From Siphonodentalium dalli (taxonomy: Eukaryota > Mollusca > Scaphopoda > Gadilida > Siphonodentaliidae): a stretch of DNA of 64,000 bases. The first letter of the stretch is position 1; each line of letters begins with the position of its first letter. Shown here one piece after another: positions 1-11,162 of this stretch. The translations under genes and the position numbers were made by a program. The notes under the pieces were generated by a model. It was not told the DNA's origin. It was given only the letters and a program-made list of their open reading frames with translations, and did not search any database. Location: positions 932,001 to 996,000 of the forward strand of contig CP136069.1 of the NCBI GenBank assembly GCA_032622095.1. Reading direction: 5' to 3'.

Positions 1-588
1 CAGCCATATGGAATACATACAAATATATGAAAATTCCATTTTTTGGAAGGTCGGCGTATGAATACCTGTATTTTTGGAATACCGAATACCTCCTAACAGA
101 GGGGCCGGAATACGGCGTACCGCATAACAGGGCATGGAATACGGCGTACGAAAAGAGGGGGTGGGGGCCTCCCAAATGTGTCTGAATTTCTGGCCCACAA
201 AACCAACTGACGTAAATGACGTCATGGACCTTGTCATGACGTCTTCGCTGGTTTTCGGTCAGCTAACCAACGAAAATGGTCAAAATGAAACTAATTCATA
301 AGCCTACATAACATAGGAATTGTTCAGAAAAACTGAAGTTGCTAATTTCATAACCATCCCACTTGGTCCACTTCCGATTCCGTGATTTCACAATTTGATA
401 TTATTGTTCCCACAAGGCTTGGCAAAAGCGGAGCGGAAGTCACGTGATTTTTAACCCATTTTTCTTGTCCGGATTTTCATCGCGTCGAAATTCTGTTTCA
501 TGGTATTGTAAATATTAATGACTGAAATCACGCCTAAACATGAAAAGCAACAAACGCGCCTGCGGCGCGTTGTGGTTGCTATTATTAA
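1..588. other. Unassigned AT-rich sequence with short direct repeats
   Basis: No coding exon is recognised here. A 14-base string GGAATACGGCGTAC occurs twice (107-120 and 136-149). A perfect TGACGTCA palindrome (CRE-like) lies at 217-224, but nothing ties it to a promoter. A GC-rich imperfect inverted repeat lies near 547-580. The segment directly precedes a retrotransposon remnant and may be more of its decayed 5' part, but no reverse-transcriptase motif is readable in it. Confidence 0.4.
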
Positions 589-840
589 GGAAGTTATGAA
601 GTAAAAGTTGCAAATGAAGAACATTTTATTCAAGAATGTACACTATACAATAGCTTGAGGGAAAATTATGAATCCATATTTAATAGCGCGGAGGAAATAT
701 CTACTGAATCTATTTTAAATCCAACAACATATTGGGATACAAAACATATCTGTGATTTTATTAAACACGCCTTTGAATTACGAAAGAAGAAAGTAGATAA
801 GGACACTATAAACAAATATGAGCTCATTCTGGTCGGATAG
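589..840 (+). pseudogene. C-terminal remnant of a non-LTR retrotransposon ORF2
   Basis: An open stretch from an in-frame stop at 586-588 to TAG at 838-840 encodes about 83 residues. It carries EEHFIQECTLYNSLREN, the E-x-H-F-x(3)-C-x(2)-Y-x(3)-R signature typical of the extreme C-terminus of animal LINE ORF2 proteins, downstream of the reverse transcriptase. A second typical block, FIKHAFELRKKK, follows near the end. No reverse-transcriptase or endonuclease motif lies upstream, so this is a 5'-truncated copy, as target-primed insertion usually leaves. The intact last 80 codons suggest a fairly young copy. A CR1/jockey-group element is most likely; the exact clade is inference. Confidence 0.7.
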
Positions 841-992
841 TAATTATGTATTCTACATACAGCTACATGTACAATGTATATTATATTTGTTATGCTCCAT
901 ATATATGTTCAAAATTTATTTATTTGTCTGTATTTCAATAACGCAAACATGTTTTAATATGGGCTTTTTCCAATAAAGATTGATTGATTGAT
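841..992 (+). mobile_element. LINE 3' UTR with AATAAA and GATT tail
   Basis: The sequence after the LINE stop codon is short and AT-rich. It ends with AATAAA at 972-977 directly joined to GATTGATTGATTGA (978-991). A short tandem repeat in place of a poly(A) tail is known for several CR1-like LINE clades, and its position right after the signal fits the 3' terminus of the element at 589-840. Confidence 0.6.
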
Positions 993-1493
993 ATATATTT
1001 ATATTAGATACTGCATGAAACAAGTATAATTTCCATCAGGAGGTATTTGTGCTCGATGATAAAATTGTGTAACTAAAATAGTCTGGCTTTGACAGATAGT
1101 GTCCAAATTTTCCCAGTCACTGAAAATAGGGATGGGGCTGAAATTCCGACCCCTGCAAGTTGACCCCTCCTCCAAACCTCCCTGAATGTTTTCACAGGTT
1201 TAGTAATGATTTTCCTGAATTATTTCAGTGGATTTGTGGAGAAACTAACCTGTGTTAACTTCTCTGTTTCTTTTGTGATATCTCTGGCATTAATATCTGT
1301 GATATTGTCTATTGATTCTGTGGAGAGAAGAACATAATTATATTGACATCATAGCGAGCCCGAAACGAGACCCCTCGTTCACAAGCGCTAATCATATATA
1401 TGTGTACACTAGATTTGTTCAGTTTTCGGTTTTCTGAATATGTATGTCGCTGAACAATCAAAATTAATGTTACTTATCAATTACCAATCAAAA
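993..1493. other. Intergenic sequence, nothing recognised
   Basis: AT-rich sequence without a convincing exon, RNA gene or recognisable repeat. Short open frames carry no family motif. Confidence 0.4.
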
Positions 1494-2310
1494 CTAGAGG
1501 TGTGACTGTCCCAATGGGACTACGGATACCCCCCTTTTTAAAAAATACTAAGATGTTTGACATGTCAGTAAACATTTAGTTAAAATAATAAAATAACAGT
1601 TCCCATTGCAGGTGTACAACCATAACCCTAATCTTAAACCTATTGACCAAAAATTGTAGGAATAAAAGCTTGGACAAAATTATGTATGTTGCGAAAAAAA
1701 TTCTAAGTCGAAAATGGGGAATAACTCCACACAAAAAATGTCGGACAGACGTCATAATTGCAGGTGCACAGGTTCCCATGGTACTAAATATCAGTGCAAA
1801 GATTAAAAAACATTGACCGAAAAATGTAGGAATAAAAGCTCGGACAAAATTATGCATGTTGCAAAAAAAGTTTCTAAGTTGAAAAAGGGGGATAACTCCA
1901 CCAAAAAATGTCGGACAGATGTCATAATCGCAGATGCACAAGTTCCAATGGTACTAAATATCTGTGCCACGTTTTAAAAAAATTGACCAAAAAATGTAGG
2001 AATAAAAGCTCGGACAAAAGTATACATGCTGCAAAAAATTTCTAAGTCGAAAAAGGGGGGATAACTCCAAAAAAAAAAGTCCGACAGACGTCATAATCGC
2101 AGGTGCACAGGTTCCCATGGTGGTTGATGTCTGTGCCAAGTTTCACGGAAATTGATCAAAAAACGACTGAGAAAAACTCCGGACAAATTTGTGTCCACGG
2201 ACGGACGGACGACGGACGACGGACGGACGGACAAGCTGACTCCAGTATACCCCCCCTAACTTCGTTGGGGGGGGTATACCCCCCCTAACTTCGTTGGGGG
2301 GGGTATAATT
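1494..2310 (+). mobile_element. Family A tandem-repeat element, full-length-looking copy
   Basis: The left end reads AACTAGAGG followed by the palindrome GTCCCAATGGGAC (1508-1520). The core is about 3.5 tandem monomers of about 170 bp; the marker GGTTCCCATGG recurs near 1770 and 2110 with a diverged copy near 1940, and ATAACTCCA recurs near 1721, 1892 and 2061. A GGAC-rich microsatellite follows (about 2197-2232). The right end is a stem-loop of seven to eight C/G pairs around CTAACTTCGTTG, present twice in tandem (2246-2307). No transposase is encoded. The layout (left end, core array, ACGG-type microsatellite, right end) matches pearl-type/Helentron-associated elements of bivalves; that assignment is inference. 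Confidence 0.65.
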
Positions 2311-2600
2311 AACGTTACTATACCATAATTGATTAAAGTGGCCAGGAGCAAATATAAATGTCTTTTTCAGCAAAGGTGAGTTATACTCCATTATAATGAG
2401 TAATACCATGAACCATTACGTGTGCATCTGCATATTACTGCATACCACGGACTATAGAAGAAAGTCGGGGTGTCAACCTCACTAAATATTTAAGACAATA
2501 GAGCTAGCAAATGACTCGTATATCACATTTTAACGTGACTAATTTAGAAGTAGACATTTGTAAGACATGAGACAGTAGTGGTTTGATGTTCTAAATTAAA
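2311..2600. other. Spacer between family A and family B elements
   Basis: No gene or recognisable repeat seen; AT-rich. Confidence 0.35.
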
Positions 2601-3215
2601 CAAGAGGTGTGCACTCGAGTGCTAGCATACCCCCACCGTGGCAAATTCAACCCGCATTATCCGTAAACTCAACCAAAAAGATTTTTATCTTTAAAGAAAA
2701 ATTCGGACTAATAATATCGATATGGTGTCACAAGAAGCTTGTACAGAAAAAATTATTCAAATCGGTTCATATTTGTTAAAGTTATTAAGTCAGACAGAAT
2801 TTTCTAAGTCAAAATAAGTCGAAAATGAGGTGTAATATTACGAAAAACAGTCTGAGCCAATCCCTAGCCGCATCATGTAGAGAGGGTATTGTGAGAAGCA
2901 TGTATACCAAAAATTATTGAAATCGGTTCATATTTGTTAAAGTTATTAAGTCGGACAGAATTTTCTAAGTCAAAATAAGTCGAAAAAGAGGCGTAACTTG
3001 AACAAAAAAAGTCGGACCGAACCGCAATTAGCATCATGCGGAGAGACAGTCCTGAGGAGATTGCATACAAAAAATTATTGAAATCGGTTTATAGTTGTTC
3101 GAGTTATGAGGTCGGACGGACGGACGGATGGACAAACAAACAACAAACGGAAGGAGAAAGCGTGACGGACGGACGGACGCAGTCAATCCAGTATATAATT
3201 AATTAATTTTTAAAT
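2601..3215 (+). mobile_element. Family B tandem-repeat element
   Basis: The left end is ACAAGAGG followed by the perfect 12-bp palindrome GCACTCGAGTGC (2611-2622). The core has about three monomers of about 160 bp. Each carries AAATCGGTT(C/T)ATA, AAGTTATTAAGTC and GTCGAAAA(T/G)AGG strings (near 2758, 2921 and 3081). A GGAC microsatellite closes the core (3113-3179), and the sequence then runs into AT-rich DNA without a clear right stem-loop. Family B shares the phrase GAAATCGGTT with family E, which points to common ancestry of the cores. Confidence 0.6.
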
Positions 3216-3680
3216 CAACTAAAATTTATAAAGCACATGCTCATTGAATTTCCTCATTTTATGGCCATACATGTCCTGTTTATGAGGTAATCTAACTGCC
3301 ATGTACATTGAGATATGCATTACTTTAGAGAGGATAAGGTGATCGAGTGCAATGTGAAAATCGATGATATTATAGTATTAATGTCTGGTGTATTGGAACT
3401 GCATGCAGTCTTGATTGAGATTCCATGCTATATCGATATAATGTTTCTTTATGTGAAAAAAAAAAAGACTTTAATTTTGCTTATTTTAATGTCGTCAGTA
3501 TATGTATATAAAAGTTGTGGGTGGAAACTTTGGACACTTGGACAATTCATTGAATAATGTCTACAGCCCGTGTTAATTCTATTATAGTGCAAAAGTGTTC
3601 CCCGCAATGTTCTTCTGTTTGACATTCCGTTTCAGTGAGGTCAGGTAATTCAACGACATTATTTTCCTCTTTTTTTTTTC
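3216..3680. other. Intergenic sequence, nothing firm
   Basis: An 80-codon open frame (3315-3557) has no recognisable motif, no splice-site context and low-complexity Lys and Leu/Ile runs. I do not call it a gene. Confidence 0.35.
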
Positions 3681-3681
3681 T

Positions 3682-4397
3682 ACAACGAGAGGCCGATCAT
3701 GATCGGCAGATGTTTAACCTATCCCTTGGCCATAGTTAATGGCTATGATCAGAATAATAATATAGAGTTTTGATGGTGAATTATAGAGTATGCTGTACTA
3801 AAGTAGTATAGACAAATGTACATTTAAAGATTAACACGAATTATTTCAATTTATCCGTCAAAAGAGTAGGGTTAATATAACATAAAAACTATCGAGTCTG
3901 TCACCACTTCCATAGTGTAGGCAGTTCTATGTTTGTGTTGCAATTTGCCATGTCAGATATCAAAATAATTTCGTTACATAATAATGGAAAAGGTTAAATG
4001 ACTTGGAATGGGTAAAAGAGGTTAATATTTTACAAAATGATCAACTGATCAGTAACAAAAACGATAGGGGGTGAGAGGTGCTTTATCAAAAACCTGAAAA
4101 TGAAAAATTAGAATGATTTATAAACAAGGAGTTCAATCTAAAAAAATATGATTTAATTTTTTTCAAAAGGGCCATAACTCTGCACACAAAAAAATCAGAT
4201 CAAACCCATATTTGAACTTGATCTATATTTTGAGCTGAGAAATTCATATACAAAATTTGGTACCGATCAGATAATGTTTGAGTTATCGCACCATGCGTAA
4301 AGTGTCTACAGACAGACATACATTGAGGATTGATGAGTGGTCAATCTGGATGTCAACATTATGTGTACCATACAATGTATGAGTACACATAAAAATA
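3682..4397 (+). mobile_element. Family C tandem-repeat element, single-core copy
   Basis: The left end is ACAACGAGAG followed by the perfect 16-bp palindrome GCCGATCATGATCGGC (3692-3707). One core monomer (about 4160-4300) carries GGGCCATAACTC, GATCAAACCCATATT and TTGAGTTATCGCACC. A short GACAGACA stretch follows. The right end is a stem-loop with 9-bp arms TATGTGTAC (4360-4368) and GTACACATA (4383-4391), followed by AAAAAT. With only one core unit, this copy shows the basic form of the family. Confidence 0.6.
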
Positions 4398-4714
4398 GCA
4401 GTAATTTTTCTCAACAACATCAGTTTACCTAACCAACATCATAGCAATTCATATTGCACAATGCATATATTGAAAATAATCTGTGGGGCTAAGTATGGAT
4501 TTAAATTCCTTCAACCAATCGTCACATGTTTGGTGTCATTCGATGGGGAATTTCTAGTACTTCTAAACGATTATTACCTGTCGTATTACGAAAGCCAGAG
4601 ATATTCGAAATGTATGAACTGAACAGCATACATATAGGCCTACATAGTAGACTGTCGCACAATATCTTACTCGAATCATACTATATACTAAATGCGAACA
4701 CAACGATGCAACGA
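4398..4714. other. Spacer, nothing recognised
   Basis: An open frame of 94 codons covers 4526-4810 but runs out of this spacer into the family C fragment, has no family motif and is not called as a gene. Confidence 0.35.
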
Positions 4715-4925
4715 AACATGATCGGCAGATGTTTAACCCATACCTTGGCGATAGTGATCAGCTATTTTCAGTCTGGACACGAAAAATCCATAAGCCATAA
4801 CTCCGTTTAAAAAAAAATGGATCAAACCCAAATTCGAACTCTATCTGTATTTTGGGCTGAGAAACTCACATACCAAATTTACATACATCTCAATAAAATG
4901 AGATATATCAGATGAAAGGTATTTC
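4715..4925 (+). mobile_element. Family C fragment
   Basis: ATGATCGGCAGATGTTTAAC matches the left-end region of the copy at 3682, with half of the palindrome lost. One diverged core monomer follows (CATAACTCCG, GATCAAACCC, GAGAAACTCACATACCAAAT). The right end is not recognisable before the family D element begins. Confidence 0.5.
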
Positions 4926-4973
4926 TACTAAGTATCAGGAATGTTGAGAAGGGTTCATTTTAACTATAATGAA

Positions 4974-6312
4974 AGTCTCAATGACACTGTAGCTCAACTT
5001 AGGTAGGGGAATAATTTAATGGTTGACAGTAAATGGAGGTATGTGGTCTGTAGGGTGTGCCAAAGGATTTAGTGATGTAAAGAATAAATACTAAAATGGC
5101 CACCGGCAGCCATGTTTTTTTGCCAAATGACCCCAAAATGACCGTCATTCCCATCTACATGTCAATGTCAACATCCATGACAAATTTCATAAAGATCAAA
5201 GAAACAGATTGGTCTATAACCCAAACTAATGGATTTTGTAGAAATATTTAGTCATACAAAGAGTAAAATCCAAAATGGCCATTAGTGGCCATATTTTTTT
5301 TTGCCGAATGACCCCAAAATGACTTGTTCCCATCAAGAGGTCACCCCGATGATCCATATGAAGTTTGGTGATGATCAGATCAGGGATGTGGTGTATGTAG
5401 GGTGTGTCAAAGTATTTAGTGATGCAAAGAGTGAAATCCAATATGGCTGCCGGTGGCCATGTTTTTTGGGCAAATGAGCCCAAAATGACTCGTTCCCATC
5501 TGGAGGTCACCCCAATGATCCATATGAAGTTTGGTGATGATCGGATCAGTGATGTGGTCTGTAGGATGTGTCAAAGGATTTAGTGATGCAAAGAGTAAAA
5601 TCCAAGATGGCCACCAGCGGCCATGTTTTTTGGCCGAATGATCCTAAAATGACTCGTTCCCATCTACATGTCAATGTCAACATTCATGACAAATTTCATA
5701 AAGATCAGACCAAAGATACGACCTGTAGCCCGCGCCAAAGTATTTAGTGATGCAAAGAGTAAAATCCAAGATGGCTGATGGCGGCCATGTTTTTTTGCCA
5801 AATGACACCAAAATGACTCGTTCCCATCTAGAGGTCGCCCCGATGATCCATATGAAGTTTGGTGATGATCGGATCAGAGATGTGGTCTGTAGGATGTGTC
5901 AAAGGATTTAGTCATGCAAAGAGTAAAATCCAAGATGGCCACCAGCAGCCATGTTTTTTGGCCGAATGACCTCAAAATGACTCGTTCCCTTCTACATGTA
6001 AATGTCAACATTCATGACAAATTTTATGATGATCACACAAACAGTACGGCCTGTAGCCCGCGCCAATGGATTTAATTTTTAAATCCAAGATGGCCACCAG
6101 CAGCCATGTTTTTTGGCCGAATGACCCCAAAATGACTCGTTTCCCATCTACATGTCAATGTCAACATTCATGACAAATTTCATAAAGATCAGACCAAAGA
6201 TACGACCTGTAGCCCGCGTCAAAGGAAATTGTTGACGGACACACAGACACACGGACGACGGACGCCAAGCCATGGCAATAGCTCAAACTTACAAAGCTAG
6301 TTGAGCTAAAAA
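4974..6312 (+). mobile_element. Family D element, complete seven-monomer copy
   Basis: The left end carries AGTCTCAATGACACT (4974-4988), a one-mismatch form of the 15-bp palindrome that is perfect in the other two copies, and then TAGCTCAACT (4990-4999). The core has seven monomers of about 165 bp. Each has an ATGGC...GCCAT pair followed by a T-run, CCAAAATGACTCGTTCCC and ACAAAGAGTAAAATCC-like strings (starts near 5095, 5273, 5441, 5602, 5769, 5930 and 6087). AATTGTTGACGGAC and a short ACGG microsatellite follow. The right end is a stem-loop TAGCTCAA (6279-6286)/TTGAGCTA (6301-6308) followed by AAAAAT. AGTTGAGCTA at the right is the exact inverse of TAGCTCAACT at the left. Confidence 0.75.
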
Positions 6313-6410
6313 TCCATACCGTACAAGTGAAGGGGATATAATAGGAGAATGATTACATAAAAAATATACAAAAGCATAAAATTGATGACCAGGTTTAACA
6401 ATTTTAACTC

Positions 6411-7380
6411 TATACAAGGGGTACGCATCTAAGATGCTTTTGTCGAGTTTTTTGGCAGTCCAACCAAACTTCTGCCAATAAGGTGCACAACTTCGGGGAA
6501 AAAAGTCGGACGGTGGTATATTATTGAAATAGACCTATATACCAAATATCAATTGAATCTTTTAATATTTCATTGAGTTATCGCACTAACAGTGATAAAA
6601 TTGTTATTAAAATAGACAAACTAAGACCCATAACTCCGGAAAAAAAATTCAGACAAACCAGGTTTTGAACTCGTCCGAGATATTGTTGCAAGAGACTCAT
6701 ATACCAAATATTATTTAAATCGGTTAATATTTCATTGAGTTATCGCACCAACGGTGATAAAATTGCTAAAAATAGACAAACTAAGACCCATAACTCCGCG
6801 AAAAACATTTGGACAAACTTGGTTTTCAAACTCGTCCGAAATATTGTTGCAGGAGACTCATATACCAAATATTGTTGTAATCAGTTAATATTTCATCGAA
6901 TTATCGCGCTATCGGTGATAAAATTGCTAAAAATAGACAAACTAAGGCCCATAACTCCGTGAATTTTTTTTGGACAAACCTGGTTTTCGAACTCGTCCGA
7001 GATATTGTTGCAGGAGACTCATATACCAAATATTGTTAAAATCGGTTAATATTTTATCGCGCTATAACGGTGGTAAAATTGCTAAAAATAGAAAAACTAA
7101 GACCCATAACTCCGGGAAAAAAATTCGGACAAACCTGGTCCGAGATATTGTTGCAAGAGTCTCATATACCAAATATTGTTGAAATTGGTTAATATTTGCG
7201 CGAGTTATCGCGCTACCGGTGAAAAACTTAACTAAAAACCATCTAAGATGGATAACTCCTGTTAAAAAGTTCGGACGTGACCCATTTTCTACAGGCAGTA
7301 AATAGTCATTGGGAGCAACTGCCATACCAAATTTTTTCCGCCCGCCCACCAACCGTCCCTCGCCAAACCATAAAATTAGG
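6411..7380 (+). mobile_element. Family E tandem-repeat element
   Basis: The left end is ACAAGGGGTAC followed by the palindrome GCATCTAAGATGC (6425-6437). The core is about five monomers of 140-170 bp, each with AAGACCCATAACTCCG or a close form, GGACAAACC, CTCGTCCGA, ATATTGTTGCA, CTCATATACCAAATATT and GAGTTATCGC strings. The right side becomes CCG-rich (7338-7372) instead of an ACGG microsatellite, and no clear right stem-loop is visible. Several short open frames in both directions lie in these monomers and are not genes. Confidence 0.6.
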
Positions 7381-7640
7381 AGACTGTACCTGGTAGGTCA
7401 CTTGAACACTGCATTGATAGGCTAAACCAGAGAGCTATATGGGAATTGATCAACCCTGGGCCAACACACTATGGAAATGCAATAAACAACAGATGGATAT
7501 TAAAGTCATTTTATATGTGCAGCAGTGAGCATCAGATATCATTATCAATAATACAGGTTTACTCTAGTCTCTCTCTCTAGAGCTAACTGATATCACAAGT
7601 AATTAATTGTAAGCTGCTATGGTTATATATTGTAAGCATA
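7381..7640. other. Spacer, nothing recognised
   Basis: No exon or repeat recognised; a short CT-rich patch lies near 7566-7580. Confidence 0.3.
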
Positions 7641-8137
7641 AAAATCTCATATCTGTTCAATTCTTAGTTGAAAAAGGGCCATAACTTTGGTATAAAAAAT
7701 CAGATCTAACCCATATCCAAACTCGATCTGTATTTTGAGTTGAGAAACTCACATACCAAGTTTGGTTCCTATCAGATGAAAAATGGTTGTTTATCGAAGC
7801 ATGCATGAATTCTATGTCAAAGGGCCATAACTCAGTTAAAAATAATTTGATCAAACCCATATTCGAACTCGATCTGTTTTTTGGGCTGAGAAACTCACAT
7901 ACCAAATTTGGTTCTGATTAGATGAAAATTGTTTGAGTTATGTCAGCATGCGTGAATTCCAAGTCGGAAAAGGGCCATAACTCAGTATGAGAAATTCATG
8001 TACAAAATTTGGTTCTGATCGGAAAGAAAATGTTCGAGTTATCGCACCATATGTAAAGTGTCTACGGACAGACAGATGGACGGACTAACGACGAGTGGTC
8101 AATCCGGACGTTGACACTATGTGTACCATACTATGAA
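7641..8137 (+). mobile_element. Family C element interrupted at its right end
   Basis: About three core monomers follow each other. GGGCCATAACT(C/T) recurs near 7676, 7820 and 7973, with GATC(A/T)AACCCATAT and ACTCACATACCAA strings. GACGGACTAACGACGAGTGG and TATGTGTACCATAC of the right end follow. In the copy at 3682 the sequence continues to the second stem arm GTACACATA. Here that arm is missing and the family D left end starts instead at 8138. The simplest reading is that the large family D element inserted into, or recombined with, this terminus. Confidence 0.55.
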
Positions 8138-8164
8138 AGTGTCAATGACACTGTAGCTCAACTT

Positions 8165-9180
8165 GGGAAGGGAATAATGTAATGTATTACAGTCAATGGA
8201 GCGATTAGGAATGTTGAAAGTTGAATGTCTATAATACTATACATGAAGAGAAAAGTAAAATCCAAGATGGCTGCTGGCGGCCATGTTTTCGGCCGAATGA
8301 CCCCAAAATGAGTCGTTCCCATCTACATGTCATTATTAACATTCATGACAAATTTTATGACAATCAGACTAAAGGTACGACCTGTAGCCCATGCTAAAGA
8401 ATTTAGTCATACAAAGAGTAAAATCCAAGATGGCTGCTGGCGGCCATGTTTTTTGGCCAAATGACCCCAAATTTACTCGTTCCCATCTACATGTCAATAT
8501 TAACATCCATGACAAATTTCATGATGATTAGACGAACAGTACGACCTGTGGCCCATGCTAATGGATTAAATTTTGAAATCCAAGATGGCCACTGGCACCA
8601 TGTTTTTTTCCGAATGACCCCAAAATGACTCGTTCCCATCTACATTCCAATTTCAACAGCCATGACAAATTTTATGATGATCAGACTAAAGGTACGACCT
8701 GTAGCCCGTGCTAAAGGATTTAGTCATACAAAGAGTAAAATCCAAGATGGCTGCTGGCGGCCATGTTTTTGGGCCAAATGACCCCAAAATGACTCGTTCC
8801 CATCTACATGTCAATATTAACATCCATGACAAATTTCATGACGATCAGACAAACAGTACGACCTGTAGCCCGTGCTAATGGATTGAATTTTTAAATGCAA
8901 GATGGCCACTGGCGGCCATGTTTTTTGTCCGAATGACCCCAAAATGACTCGTTCCCATCTGCATTCCAATTTCAACAGCCATGACAAATTTTATGATGAT
9001 CGGACCAAAGGTACGACCTGTGCTAAAGGATTTAACCATACAAAGAGTAAAATCCAAGATGGCTGCTGGCGGCCATGTTATTTGCCCGAATAACCCAAAA
9101 ATGACTCGTTCCCATCTACATGTCATTGTTAACATCCATTACTAATTTTATGATGATTGGACTAAAGGTACGACCTGTAG
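8165..9180 (+). repeat. Left edge of the array: diverged monomers
   Basis: The first five or six monomers differ from one another and from the interior types (for example TTTTCGGCCGAATG, AAATTTACTCG and GGCACCATG forms) and lack the ordered higher-order pattern. More diverged edges are the usual result of unequal exchange homogenising the interior of a satellite. Confidence 0.6.
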
Positions 9181-9183
9181 CCC

Positions 9184-11162
9184 GTGCTAAAGGATTTAGT
9201 CATACAAAGAGTAAAATCCAAGATGGCTGCTGGATGGCTGCTGGCGGCCATGTTTTTTTGCCCGAATAACCCAAAAATGACTCGTTCCCATCTACATGTC
9301 ATTGTTAACATCCATGACAAATTTTATGATGGTCTGACTAAAGGTACGACCTGTAGCCCGTGCTAAAGGATTTAGTCATACAAAGAGTAAAATACAAGAT
9401 GGCTGCTGGTGGCCATGTTTTTTGGCCGAATGACCCCAAAATGACCTGTTCCCATCTACATGTCATTATTAACATTCATGACAAATTTTAAGATGATCAG
9501 ACTAAAGGTACGACCTGTAGCCCGTGCTAAAGGATTTAGTCATACAAAGAGTAAAATCCAAGATGGCCACTGGCGGCCATGTTTTTTGGCCGAATGACCC
9601 CAAAATTACTCGTTCCCATCTACATGTCATTGTTAACATCCATGACAAATTTTATGATGATAATAAGACTAAAGGTACGACCTGCAACCCGTGCTAAAGA
9701 ATTTAGTCATACAAAGAGTAAAATCCAAGATGGCTGCTGGCGGCCATGTTTTTTGCCCGAATAACCCAAAAATGACTCGTTCCCATCTACATGTCATTGT
9801 TAACATCCATTACTAATTTTATGATGATCGGACTAAAGGTACGACCTGTAGCCCGTGCTAAAGGATTTAGTCATACAAAGAGTAAAATCAAAGATGCCTG
9901 CTGGCGGCCATGTTTTTTGGCCGAATGACCCCAAAATGACTCGTTCCCATCTACATGTCATTATTAACATTCTTGACAAATTTTATGATGATCAGACTAA
10001 AAGTACGATCTGTAGCCCGTGCTAAAGAATTTAGTCATACAAAGAGTAAAATCCAAGATGGCTGCTGGCGGCCATGTTTTTGGGCCAAATGACCCCAAAA
10101 TGACTCGTTCCCATGTACATGTCAATATTAACATCCATGACAAATTTCATGACGATCAGACAAACAGTACGACCTGTAGCCCGTGCTAATGGATTGAATT
10201 TTTAAATGCAAGATGGCCACTGGCGGCCATGTTTTTTGTCCGAATGACCCCAAAATGACTCGTTCCCATCTGCATTCCAATTTCAACAGCCATGACAAAT
10301 TTTATGATGATCGGACCAAAGGTACGACCTGTAGCCCGTGCTAAAGGATTTAGTCATACAAAGAGTAAAATCCAAGATGGCTGCTGGATGGCTGCTGGCG
10401 GCCATGTTTTTGGGCCAAATGACCCCAAAATGACTCGTTCCCATCTACATGTCATTGTTAACATCCATGACAAATTTTATGATGATAATAAGACTAAAGG
10501 TACGACCTGCAGCCCGTGCTAAAGAATTTAGTCATACAAAGAGTAAAATCCTAGATGGCTGCTGGCGGCCATGTTTTTTGCCCGAATAACCCAAAAATGA
10601 CTCGGTCTCATCTACATGTCATTGTTAACATCCATTACTAATTTTATGATGATCGGACTAAAGGTACGACCTGTAGCCCGTGCTAAAGGATTTAGTCATA
10701 CAAAGAGTAAAATCAAAGATGCCTGCTGGCGGCCATGTTTTTTGGCCGAATGACCCCAAAATGACTCGTTCCCATCTACATGTCATTATTAACATTCTTG
10801 ACAAATTTTATGATGATCAGACTAAAAGTACGATCTGTAGCCCGTGCTAAAGAATTTAGTCATACAAAGAGTAAAATCCAAGATGGCTGCTGGCGGCCAT
10901 GTTTTTGGGCCAAATGACCCCAAAATGACTCGTTCCCATCTACATGTCAATATTAACATCCATGACAAATTTCATGACGATCAGACAAACAGTACGACCT
11001 GTAGCCCGTGCTAATGGATTGAATTTTTAAATGCAAGATGGCCACTGGCGGCCATGTTTTTTGTCCGAATGACCCCAAAATGACTCGTTCCCATCTGCAT
11101 TCCAATTTCAACAGCCATGACAAATTTTATGATGATCGGACCAAAGGTACGACCTGTAGCCC
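9184..11162 (+). repeat. First 12-monomer block (about 1,979 bp)
   Basis: The marker monomer f (doubled GATGGCTGCTG) recurs at 9184 and 11163, and the a-type monomer at 9579 recurs at 11558, both 1,979 bp apart. The next f-to-f distance is 1,811 bp (to 12974), so the block lost about one monomer in the following copy. This region also contains out-of-order c-d-e-f combinations. Confidence 0.6.

Noticed and set aside
217-224. TGACGTCA (CRE) as a promoter element
   Set aside because: A single 8-mer with no transcription unit nearby; expected by chance.
4526-4810. 94-codon open frame
   Set aside because: It has no recognisable motif and runs into a family C repeat fragment; length alone is not evidence here.
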